Source: Vicia villosa
Taxonomy: Eukaryota > Streptophyta > Magnoliopsida > Fabales > Fabaceae
Direction of reading: 5' to 3'
Assembly: GCF_029867415.1 (NCBI RefSeq)
Contig: NC_081184.1
Coordinates: 73,692,364 to 73,756,363, forward strand
DNA: 64,000 nt
This document shows positions 54,015 to 64,000 of this stretch, piece by piece. The position numbers and the translations under genes were made by a program. Position 1 is the stretch's first letter, and each line of letters opens with the position of its first letter. The notes beneath the pieces are model-generated. The model searched no databases. It was not told the origin of the DNA and saw nothing but the letters and a program-made list of their open reading frames with translations.

Positions 54015-54981
54015 TCACTATTTTATGATTTTATTTAATTTATTTTAGCATTTAAATGAATAAAATCCAAATAAATCAAATAAATATCATAAACATGTGG
54101 AAATAATCTTATGGACTTTTGTTTATGTGTCAATTATGTTTAGAGTCCAAAACTTGGGCCCATTAACCTAAAATCCCAAGATTGGTCCATTAGAGTTTCA
54201 CACTTTCCTTGATTTTTTACCAACTTCTGGGCCTTATATCTCCCTCAATTTTTATCATTTTGGGATGTACTTGAACTTTTTAGAAAGCTCAAAGAGTCCT
54301 CTAAAGACTCCTTTTTGTTTCATCTCCATTGAAGTTTTCATGCTCAAGTTAGGAGCTTTGACCCAAAAGGTGTTTTTGTTGACTTTTTGAAGGACCTATA
54401 ATCTCCTTGACCATATCTCTCAAATGAAGCATTTCTGGCCTTAGCTTGTGAGAGACAAAGTTGTAGAGAATTCAATTTACTTCAAAATAGGCTTTGGTTG
54501 GGAAATTTTTGACACTCCAGGTGGAAGTTATGACCAGTCAAAGTTGAGTTGACTTTTCCTGTAAAAAACCCTTAATTTGAACCTTTTGACTTTGTTCATT
54601 TCTGAGTCTTTATTAACGGATCATGATCAACCTTTGATCAAATGATGGATATAACTTCAAATATTTGATGTCGACCAAAAGTCTTGAAGTTTGACTGTAT
54701 TTTGACTATAGTTGACTTTTAGGTCAACATAGTCGACTATTGATCGTCTGAGCCATTGAGTGAACAATCCTTGAAATCGAAGCTTGACAATTGACATGGA
54801 GATACCTTGAGACATATGAGACACCTTGAGATCCATTTGAGGCCTTAGAGGTTCAAATTCTTTTGATGAAGTGCGAACCCTAGCTTGAGGACCCTTTGAT
54901 TAGGAGAGAGTGACTTGAATAAGCCCTTGAACCTTGAATCATTGAAGATGAAATGAAGAGGGCAAATTTTGGGGTATGACA

Positions 54982-55423
54982 CCATGCAATACCACGAGTA
55001 ACATTTCCTTGGCCATCTTTCTATTTACTACACCTAATCTCCTAGCCATCATAATGGCCTTGATAGCCTATGCACGCGATATAATTACCCTTCGTAGCCA
55101 CTTCGCTTTTGATTTGACGTTCCAACTCTACACGTCGTATTAGTCAGTCAATCATGACTTTACTTTTTCAAAACGTCTAATTAAGACGTGCGTGTGTCAG
55201 TTTCCACTATGATTACACTCAAACTTCCAAGACTAGAAACGGAGGACTCTATATCTTCCCTCGGGGATCCAACACGCGGTCCAATGGGATTTCAGAGAGT
55301 AACCACTCTTCAAGACAATCAACCTCTATATAAACCTTACCATTTTTGTCATTTCTTCATCCTCTTCCATATTTCTTTTTTATCAACCTTTCATCTTTCT
55401 CATACCTCTCTCTTGCAGCGATA
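54982..55423 (+). other. Fragment of another retroelement upstream of its env-like ORF
   Basis: Non-coding sequence between the second Ogre LTR and an env-like ORF. It includes a TATA box CTATATAAACC (55326-55336) 97 bp before the ATG at 55424, followed by a CT-rich tract. The 78-codon frame at 55188-55424 is not protein-like. Confidence 0.55.
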
Positions 55424-55987
55424 ATGGCTCTCACTTACAACAACATTATTTCTGCCATCCACAAAGAGTTTAAACCTTCTGCTGAAGAGTTTCATCGCCA
55501 TGGTATTGATCTGGATGAAATGTTTGCCACCCAAAACCTAAAGGTTTATCTCAATATCTTAGAGGGTCCTATTTATCCAAACATGCTTGCTGACTTCTAG
55601 ATGCTTGCATCCATCCAAATGGACCCAGGAGGGAAAACCACAATCGTTTCCGAAGTTTGCGGGTCTCACAATATCATTTTTGCAGATCTCATCTCCTCAG
55701 TGATGAGATGTGAGAACACTGGTATCGTTTATGACGACTCTTTTACCAAGACTACCTCTGACATTTTAGCGAGTATTTTCGCTAACCAGCCTTTCAACAC
55801 ACTCCTAGGCAGAGTTTGGCACCAACTCTTGGTGGGTAAATTTCGCCCACGAAAGGAGGATCACGAAAACATCATGGTGTGGGACCTTGAGTTTATGCTT
55901 TACGCTCTTCAAAAACGAAAGATCAACATTCCACTGATGATCTTAAACATCTCACCGAAGCTGATGCAATTTATCGCCAATGCAAAC
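55424..55987 (+). pseudogene. Env-like protein fragment, cut by an Ogre LTR
   Basis: Starts MALTYNNIISAIHKEF after a TATA box and CT-rich leader. It has an in-frame TAG at 55598-55600 and continues in the same frame to 55987, where an Ogre LTR begins. VWHQLLVGKF (near residue 130) matches the position of IWTKILLGCF in the SIRE env-like ORF, and DLEFMLYAL follows as in the other env-like ORFs, so it is the same family. The element it belongs to cannot be identified because both sides are interrupted; a SIRE relative is likely. Confidence 0.65.
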
Positions 55988-58900
55988 TGTCATACCCCAA
56001 TTTTTGACCTAAGATACCACCTCATATCATTTGCATATGCATCATTTGCATCTCTAACAAATTGCATAGCTTGTGTTTGCTACTTGTGACTCAGCAGGGT
56101 TTAATCTGGAAATCACTCATCAGTACAAGTAACAATCAATTAGGGTTTTGTTCTCCCTTCATCTCAAATGAATCATCTTCATCAATAATCAACATTTGGT
56201 CCACAGAGATTCATTTCAACAAGCTCAACAGCTTTGAATCGACTGAATTAGGGTTTTGACTGAAGACAGCACACTCCTGACTTTTGCTCAGAATTTGACC
56301 TAATGGCTTGGGACATGATATCAAGACCTCAAGTGCATCATTTTGACCTAATCCATTGGCTCATAACATCTCCTACACAAAGATTGATCAGACAAATCCT
56401 CAGATCAGGGTTTTGAACTATTAGGGACTGAAATCAGGGATCACATTTGGGAAACCCTAAAAATCCCCAGGAAGTCAATCAAAGGCTTCAATCATCTTCA
56501 AATAATCCCTATGACAATATCCAATGAAGATTGTGTCTCAATTCAAGATCCACAGTCATCAATTTCATCAGGTCGACAATTAGGGTTTTTGACCTAATTC
56601 ACTGAACAACTGACTTTTTAATCAGGACATGGTGCCACAACTCAAACCATGGCTCAATATCCTCTAATGCTTCACTGTGATCCATTCATACCATTCATTT
56701 GATAAGGGTAGCCTGTTTCATTTGAAATCTCCAGAAACGCGATTCGTCTGAAAAAGTCAACTGTACAAGATCGCCATTGACTTTTGGGGAATTTTGGTCA
56801 ACCATGACTTTTGAAGTTTTAAATCATCAATATATGATATGAGAAGTCATTTGATCAAGAAAAATCAAGAAAATCAATCAAGAATCAAAAAGTCAAAAGT
56901 TTGACTTTCATACTTAGAAAATTTTTCTAAGTGTTTTTCATGGTTTTTTCCAAACTTTGGAGGGGAATAACTCAAAATTTCACCTACAAACTGAAAAAAA
57001 CTTCCAACATGAAAGTTGTAGATTTTGATCCAATAAACAACTTTGACACATATAAATTTTTTCCATAAGATCAACCATTTAAGAGATATGGAGCTTCAAA
57101 GTTGGCATCTTTGGAAAATTTCACTTGAAACTTCATTTTTCTCAAAGTTCATGGATCTTTTTCACCCACTTCCTTAAGGATCTTGAAGAAACTTTCAACT
57201 AGGGTTTTGAAGTGTGTAATATGAGCTTTCCAAAATGTCCAAGAGCATGAAAAAATATGGAGTGTAGCTATGGTTTTGAATTTTGCAATTAGAGGTCATT
57301 ATGCATGAAATTACAAGCCATTTTCACTAAGTTCAATACTATATGGCCTATAATTCAAGCAATGACACACCAAAGCAATGATTGAATGATATTTTCTGAT
57401 TTGAGATCAGAATGGAAAGAGATAAGAAGCTTGGCCAAAATAACCATGGTTTAGTTACTTTAACCATTTGCATTTAATGTGAAAGATTCCATTTTATCTC
57501 TTAAGCCAAATCATCATTCTTGATCAACTTGCAAGAGCTTTGTATTCAGAAACTTTGGCCTATAAATAGAGGTCATTTCCACTCTTCAATTCACACCAAA
57601 ACCTCATAATCATCGGTTTTCTCTCTTCTTTCTTAAGTTGCAAGTTTCATGAGTTTCAAAGAGGGAGAATTGCAATTTCCATCTCTTGCAATTTCTGGCC
57701 AAAGTGAGGGTTCTAACATCTCATAAACATCAAATGTGATGTGTTTGATCCATCCACACACCCCAAAAACACCTAAATCTCAGAATCACTCTTCAACCAC
57801 CATGTTTGCATAAAGAGAGCCTTATCATGCCAAAATTCACACTAGCCCATATCTGTCCAAGTTAATCATCCAAACACATTCCATATATCATATATGAGCT
57901 ATACCAATCATCATCCATGATCTGAAACACCTCCATCATCAAATTCGATCCTCACTCCAAGCAACTGCAGATCGGGTCTCATGGCTATGCTCAGATGAAT
58001 TCAGTTCACTCCAAGCATCCAGACATGTTCCATAATCATCATTGAAGCTATCCAGATCATTGCAAAGCATCTGTAACACCTCTACTGAAGAATTCAATCT
58101 CCACTTTGGCCGTTTTTTAAGGTAAGCCTCATGAACTTCAAACTCATACTTGCACGCATCATAAATGAAATGTGAGCATACCATCTTGTTTCTGCACCTA
58201 TGAGGATCATTAACCCTCAATCAATTGCATCTTAACTTGCACATACACGATTTTAGAATGAATCATAGAATTAGGGTTCTTCGTGTTCATCAGAGAATCA
58301 ATGGCCTTAGGGTTAAAATAAATGAAATTAAATGCTATCATCATGTTCCTCGTCCAAAACCGAGCAAGATAGACCCTTTACTTGATCAATTTGGTTCAGT
58401 TTCAAGAATTTTCAAAATCAAATGGGGATGGTGTTCTTGGCGCCATTTTCTGTTCAGAAATTTCAAATGTTAATTTTCAAAAATAATTAAATGGAGTAGT
58501 TATAGTAACAAGCTGCGCGCGCAGCTGGGTTGGCAAGTGTTTTGGCTGGTGAACACAAGGGCGTGGGTTCAAGTCTTAGTGAAGACAAAACCATTTTTTT
58601 AATCACTTATTTTGTTCATTTTTTTCACAAATTCATCCTTTAATTTAACCAATCAAATCAACTTATTTTTGATTCATTTTTTACACACCTCTTATTTAAT
58701 ATACATATTTTGACAATATCAAAAAAAATCACAAAAAAAGATTTATTTAATATGCTTTTAATTAGGTTTAAAATGATACATTTTTAAGTGTTTTTAAATA
58801 CTTTAAATATTGTTTTTCATTTAATTTTTAACCTAATCACTTGTAAATATTTTTTGTGATCAAACCCTAATCATTTAGGTCTTAATTGAGTATTAAAACT

Positions 58901-59681
58901 TGTTTTAACTTAATTAAGTTGTTTTCTTTCAAATTCAAATCGTTTTAAGACGAGCAATCGCGATTCTTTTTCAAAACGATAAACCACTTCTTTTTTAAAT
59001 CCTTTTTGATTAATCAATCGATTTTCAAAACGAAGTGGGGCCTCTCGAATATTAGAGAGTGTAAGTCCCATTTCTTTTCTTTTTGTACAGTTTGTTTTTT
59101 TCTTTAAACAATAAAACTTCAAAACAAAAATCTTTTCAAAACAATTTTCAAATCATTTTCAAAACAACAAAACTTCAAAGAAACAAAACTTTTCAAATAT
59201 ACCATGGGCCTCCACGTAGGTATAAGTCCCAAGCCCCTTTTGTACATACCCATTCCAGTACATGAAATTAGGTATTTCATTGTACGCCTTTTGTACATAT
59301 CTCAATCAATCTGTTTTTTTAACTTTGAATAACAAACCAAAAATGAAGGTTTCTTTAAATCTTCCCAAAAAAACCATGGGCCTCCATGTAGGTATAAGTC
59401 CCAAGCCCTTTTGTGAATACCTGTTTACATAGCTTTGAATAAACTCAAGTGGACCTCTCCTCGAGTATAAGTCCCGAGCCCCGTGTATACAGATGGATCA
59501 TGCTTACAGGTATATTTCCTTCATAAACTCCATTATATACACACACTTTGTCATATATGTATAACTGTTCATATTTGTTCATGTACTTGTTCATGTTTGT
59601 TCGTACTTGTTTATACTTGTGATTGTGTTATATATGCTTGTTCAACTTAGTACAACACTAGGTTCCCCATAGCCTCCTATT
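55988..59681 (+). mobile_element. Older LTR of the first Ogre family, cut by a chromovirus
   Basis: Begins TGTCATACCCCAATTTTTGACC and follows the element-sense sequence of Ogre LTR1-3 for 3.7 kb, with many substitutions and indels. TATA box TATAAATAG at 57561-57569. It ends at CCTCCTATT, inside the LTR, where a Tekay-type LTR begins; about 1.27 kb more LTR would be expected beyond the window. Being far more diverged than LTR1-3, it is an older insertion. Whether it is a solo LTR or a complete element cannot be seen. No genes. Confidence 0.85.
58511..58586 (+). other. tRNA-like segment with 16-bp palindrome in the older Ogre LTR
   Basis: Starts with the perfect palindrome AGCTGCGCGCGCAGCT (58511-58526), then CTGGGTTGGCAAGTG (A-box-like), and GTGGGTTCAAGTCTT (B-box-like) about 40 nt later. 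It occupies the same place in the LTR as the segment at 6988-7063, although the sequence has changed a great deal. Confidence 0.5.
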
Positions 59682-62072
59682 TGTAACACCCTTCTAAACC
59701 CCGTAGAAATTAATAAAAATAATTCAGAGTAAAACATGAAAACAAGGGTGTCACAATTCAATTTAAAACAAATTATCATAAATCAATTGTCATGCTTCAC
59801 TTAGGGGAAAATCATCCATTTAACAAAATCATGTTTCTATACAGCGGAACATTAATCAACAGATAAGCATCACATCATCTATGCAATATCTCACAAAATT
59901 ACTCAAAAAAAACAACAGAATAGAGTATCATCATAAACTCTAAACTAACGTTCCCCCAGTGTTACAATATCAGAGCATGACACCGACGCTATACCAAATA
60001 AACTGACTCATGAGCTAATCCTCACCGAGCCAAAAGCCGCTACTCGCCAATCTGAAATCATCAAAGTAAGGGTGAGTCTCATTCGCAATTAACAAATGTT
60101 ATCGAATCATAAACAATAACACATCATAGTCACATTATTCATCCAATTTCATTATATTCAGATTGTCAAGAAGTACTCATCAACACACAACAACAAATAG
60201 AATACATTACCAAGAGGCAACACCATAATTCATCCAAACAAATCATAACCATTACACAATCATCACATATTATAACATTGGACAATCTTCCATTCATGTT
60301 ATAATAACACAAGTAACCTAATGCAAATGCAACTATATGCATGTGGTACCAAAATCTGGGATAACCCAACTCACCGATCCACCATCGTCAAGGATACGGC
60401 AACACCCACTCACTAATTCCACACAATGGGAATTAGCTACCACTGATCCACCATCGTCAAGGATCAGCCACATAATGATTATGAATGCATGTATCAACCA
60501 TAACATGCTCATCACCCACATAAATCAACCAAATGTCATAATCATCAACCACCACAATAATCAATAGCCACACACCGTTATGCTATTTCCCAACCATAAT
60601 AAAATACATATTTTACATCAACAATATATGTATAACAAACACCAATTACAACCACCACATCATAACAGGTAAATCATTCATCATACAGTGCAACAACAAT
60701 AACACCCCTCACGATCGTGTACCAAGTACGACAAAGCAACTCATCAATTTACCTCAGCATTCCTCAAAACACATGATAACTATATTTACCATGAACAACA
60801 CCCATTTGCACAATTAACAGAAGCAACCACATTATCACAACATACATCATTGCACGTATTCAATTATGCACACAACAACCATTGCACCTCATCAGCTATG
60901 CAAAACCAGAATAAACCACATTTGGAGAAAACGATACCTTTCAAAATAAAATCAAGTTATTGTTATTTTATTTATTTCATAAGGGAGGGCATTCAATTTA
61001 AGGAACAACGTCCAAAACGGCGTCTAAAACGGACTTACGGTTTGAAAGTTACACATCTTTACATTTTTCAAAGAAAACAATTATCGCTACAGCACGCGGC
61101 GCCACCCACAATCCGCGGCGCGTAACGAATAGAAAACACGCCTTCGCGGAGCAAACACAGGTTCGCGGCGCGGAACGAGAAAAAGTTACGCCTTCGCGGC
61201 GCGCACCCACCTTCGCGGCGCGAACTGGCAAAAACCAGAGATCTCACATCGATTGACAGCATTACGGGATTCATCCCAAAATCCCCAAAACCCAAATCAA
61301 GTTATATCATGAACCTCAAATACCACCATATCAGCCACATACATGTTATAACACAAATATAACACACAAAGAGGATCATTCAATCATCATAACAGCCATA
61401 TAATCATACAATTCATCACGTCAAACAATTCCCATCAAGATCATCCCAAAACCCCAACCTAACATATAACCAATTGACACAAACAATGCATCTAAATCAG
61501 TCCCATCATCTATAATACGATAAAAGATATTAACCGGAAGAGTCCCCCCTTACCTTAGCCAAAAATCTGGACTTTTCCCCTTCTTCTTCATCAAACCCGT
61601 AAGCCCTTTTTCCCTCAAATTCAGCAAGAATCTCCCATCTTCAAACTCGCTTATATCCCTCATCGAGAACCTCCCTGACACGAATTAATATATCAAATCG
61701 AAGGAAATTTTGTGTAGAATCCGAATCTTCGAGAATTACCTGATTTGGAGTTACGAGCCGAGAGTTATGACCCATTTTGTGAAGGCTGCACCATGACTAC
61801 GAAAATGGCTTTTGTATATGAGTTCTCTCCTTCTTCCTCTTAGGTTTTCCTCTTTTCTTTTCCAATTTTCTTCTTTTTCTTATTTTATCAAAACATAACA
61901 TAATTTAGTAATGGGCTTCTTCACACTAACACCCCCACATTACTAACTCCACCAATGGCCCAACACTACATTTTATTATTTCTTCCCACATAATTCCAAT
62001 AAAATGCTAATTCAAATTAATTAATTTAAAACTTAATTAAATTAATTAAATAATAAATTTTGGGATGTTACA
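59682..62072 (-). repeat. Chromovirus 3' LTR
   Basis: 2391 bp, + strand TGTAACACCC...GGGATGTTACA. Non-coding. Contains a GC-rich repeat cluster (61090-61225) in otherwise AT-rich sequence, and a repeated GATCCACCATCGTCAAGGAT (60375 and 60445). Confidence 0.82.
61090..61225. repeat. GC-rich TTCGCGGCGCG repeat cluster in chromovirus LTR
   Basis: Six versions of CGCGGCGC or CGCGGAGC within 135 bp (about 61094, 61112, 61142, 61162, 61192, 61211). Partly palindromic and CpG-dense; the flanking LTR is AT-rich. Confidence 0.7.
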
Positions 62073-62086
62073 ACTCTCCCCCACTA

Positions 62087-64000
62087 AAAGAGTTTTCGTC
62101 CTCGAAAACATACCTCAAGTAACCAGCTCGTATAAGAGTCCTCCACCTGACTCTCCAGCTCCCTATCAACATTACTATCGATCAATCCTCAAAATCCATC
62201 TGACATAACCAACAGAAAACATGTTTCATACATTCAAATCCCAATTCTTACGTCGCATTTGACTATCCAAACGTATACCACTCGCTATAGCTCCAAAAGG
62301 TTAACAACCTATACAATACGCTCAACAGCCGAGTAATACAATTACACGATCTATAGTATGATCGCACGGATCAACACTGCAGTAATGCATACCATCTACC
62401 AACATACCAACCTTAGATATACTCTTCCATCTGAGCGATAAAATAATACTTACACTTTTCACCAACCGCTTCCTTCAAGAAACTCAATACTCATATTTCT
62501 ATACCATTGAATTCCAATTATCTGACCCCTCTTAAATCACACCAGCAATTATCCAACACATTACATTCCGCTTTTTCCGCACTACTCTGACTACTCATCA
62601 CAATCATCCATACCAAATAGATTTCTGAGTTTCACCCGATTCCGATTCTCTTTACTCATTCGTCCAAGAATCATTCTTCATCATTCATGGTACTAATCTA
62701 CCATTTAGCAATCCTTACTCGCATCCAACGAAAACCAATTCCCGATTCACTTCCTCTATTTAAACATCCTAACCATCAGAACAAGTACACACTCATCAGC
62801 CTCAATATACCATCGCTTACAAAATAGCTCAACTAAGTCACGCTCTCTACTAAGAATCAAATCAACTCCGTCCTTCATAGAGTGTAATTCCTCATTATAT
62901 CTGGAATCCACAATACCACCTTAACAACGAAACAAAATTATTATAGCATCATATAGTATCAAATCGTCGTTTTAATTTCGCCGAATATATACTCGTTAAC
63001 TACGTACAACCGTAATAACGTATTCATCATCTCGGTAATTATTCAAAAGAGTTATAATTCTTCGACACGACATCCTTACATCCACTGGATTCTAAATTCG
63101 ACATATAGATCAATACATATTCTCTATGTAGGCTTCAGATATATTAATTCCTTACTTCCCATAAGTAGTACTCATAACACTACTCCACATCGTATTTTCG
63201 CTGCGCGACTCTGATTACCCGTCTTAAGTCATTTGCCCATCATGTCGCACTCTTCCATATTCACCTCTTCATAAGTCCACACAACATAGTGACTGATTAT
63301 TCTTCACAACTTAGTATTTATCACATCTTATACCATTAAGGTAACAAAACAAGCTTATCTTTTCTATATGATTTCCGTCTACTACCAACAAGAGATTAAG
63401 GGTGATCAAGTCCTCAATTTGTCAATAGATAGTTAAAAATCATATTTAAGCATAAACCGTTGTTACTACATAACAGTGTCCTTTCCGGGTTTGCGCCCAA
63501 ACTCATTAACATCGTCATAGTTCAATGATTCACTATAGTGTCCTTCTTCTAGAATATTCTTCCGAAGCTCAAAACATTAGTTACACAAATCCAATCACTC
63601 AATCTCCTTACCTGTTCTCGTCGATTCTGAATTCACCGCCTTTACCTTGGTAATTCAAAGTCAACCTATCGATCAACTTAACATCATCTTTCTGACCTTC
63701 TCTAATCTCGTTAAGAATACCACTAGTCATCTCTAGCATACCCAAGCTAACACTATTAGAAGTGCCTTCACATACCAACTCAAGTCTCAAAATTGTCCAA
63801 TTCAATCCAACTCATTCATCATTAGCACCGACGTTTTTAAGACTTCTTACGCAACACAATAGCACAACATTTATAACTCGTGGTTTTAATCCAAATTCTA
63901 TTACATCCTTCACGTCCAATTATCATCCCACTCGGAACCTCAACAAAGTCTCCCTCACGTCAACAATGTTGGAAATTCCCTACAATCCTTCTTTTATACT
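62087..64000 (-). pseudogene. Decayed chromovirus pol (integrase and upstream linker)
   Basis: Runs from the polypurine tract toward the 5' side of the element. Only fragments are readable. The frame 63608-63805 (65 codons) reads SGILNEIREGQKDDVKLIDRL and GGEFRIDENR, the linker between RNase H and the integrase zinc finger in Tekay/Del elements. Near 63200-63215 a CAGAGTCGC stretch resembles the conserved QSR region of the integrase C-terminal part. Many frameshifts and stops separate them, so the copy is old. Confidence 0.65.

Larger units (their letters stand above)
47814..54981 (-). mobile_element. Second Ogre-family element (different family): leader and 5' LTR only
   Basis: On the - strand an LTR begins TGTCATACCCCAAAATTTGC at 54981 and ends GGTTGCTACA at 49840, followed by the primer-binding site TGGCGACTCTGCTGGGGA (49820-49837). 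The leader then runs to 47814, where the SIRE LTR begins. The rest of the element must lie beyond the left end of SIRE, outside the window. It shares with Ogre-1 only the first LTR bases and the type of primer site, so it is a distinct family. Confidence 0.85.
49840..54981 (-). repeat. 5' LTR of the second Ogre (contains a Mutator-like insertion)
   Basis: 5142 bp in all, about 3.33 kb without the insertion at 52204-54005 and its extra 9 bp. Near 51125-51140 lies CAGGGTTCGAACCCTG, a perfect palindrome that includes a tRNA B-box-like GGTTCGAACCC. A possible TATA box TATATATTC (- strand) lies near 52005-52013. No genes. Confidence 0.82.
59682..64000 (-). mobile_element. Tekay/Del-type chromovirus (Ty3/gypsy), 3' LTR and decayed pol; continues past the window
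   Basis: On the - strand, a polypurine tract (TAGTGGGGGAGAGT, 62073-62086) runs into an LTR starting TGTAACATCCC and ending GGGTGTTACA. The coding sequence just before it contains TTTTCGAGGACGAAAACTC, the usual 3' end context of this lineage. CTATT (59677-59681) is the probable target duplication. The internal region is so damaged that no long frame survives. Confidence 0.8.

Noticed and set aside
60166..61125. Several short ORFs in the chromovirus LTR
   Set aside because: No family resemblance; composition is that of the AT-rich LTR, and they are within mapped LTR limits.
61049..61295. Possible CpG island of a host gene
   Set aside because: The GC-rich patch is only 135 bp, made of one repeated motif, and sits inside an LTR with defined ends.

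Overview
The window is plant nuclear DNA made entirely of transposable elements. I see no convincing host gene, tRNA, rRNA or CRISPR array. The element mix is two families of Ogre (Ty3/gypsy, Tat lineage), an Athila-lineage element resembling pea Cyclops, a SIRE/Maximus Ty1/copia element and a Tekay/Del-type chromovirus. With an AT-rich base composition, this points to a large legume genome, most likely tribe Fabeae (pea, vetch, faba bean, lentil group). The tribe is an inference from element types; the species cannot be read from the window.

The layout is a nest. (1) A SIRE/Maximus element on the + strand spans 1-47813, with its 5' part outside the window; it supplies a broken env-like gene and a 3' LTR at 46679-47813. 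(2) An Athila/Cyclops-like element (2615-44920, +) lies inside that env-like gene, flanked by the 5-bp duplication GAAAT. It has 1.69-kb LTRs, a tRNA-Asp-type primer-binding site, a gag-pol frame with three in-frame stops, and two intact paralogous env-like ORFs. (3) An Ogre tandem array (4139-32469, - strand) lies inside the Athila 5' LTR. It has three near-identical 4.84-kb LTRs, one nearly complete internal region (ORF1, gag-pro, intron, RT/RNase H, integrase core deleted), one internal region collapsed to 2 kb at a CACAA microhomology, and a truncated third leader.

To the right of the SIRE LTR is the leader and 5' LTR of a second, different Ogre (47814-54981, -), which appears to be what SIRE inserted into. 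Its LTR carries a 1.8-kb Mutator-like element (52204-54005) with about 408-bp terminal inverted repeats and a 9-bp target duplication. This Ogre sits in a fragment of another env-like element (54982-55987). That fragment is also cut by an older + strand LTR of the first Ogre family (55988-59681), which is in turn cut by a - strand chromovirus (3' LTR 59682-62072, decayed pol to the end of the window).

The protein-coding content is therefore retroelement machinery: capsid (gag), protease, reverse transcriptase, RNase H, integrase, plus accessory ORFs of unknown function (Ogre ORF1 and env-like ORFs). Most pol genes are broken. The intact frames are Ogre ORF1, Ogre gag-pro (with an altered protease motif) and the two Athila env-like ORFs. 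The most interesting signals are non-coding: a palindrome array shared by the Athila LTR promoter and the region upstream of one env-like ORF, a repeated hairpin with a covarying stem in the Ogre 3' region, tRNA-like or palindromic segments at similar depth in three Ogre LTRs, and one apparent domain shared by the env-like ORFs of copia and gypsy elements.
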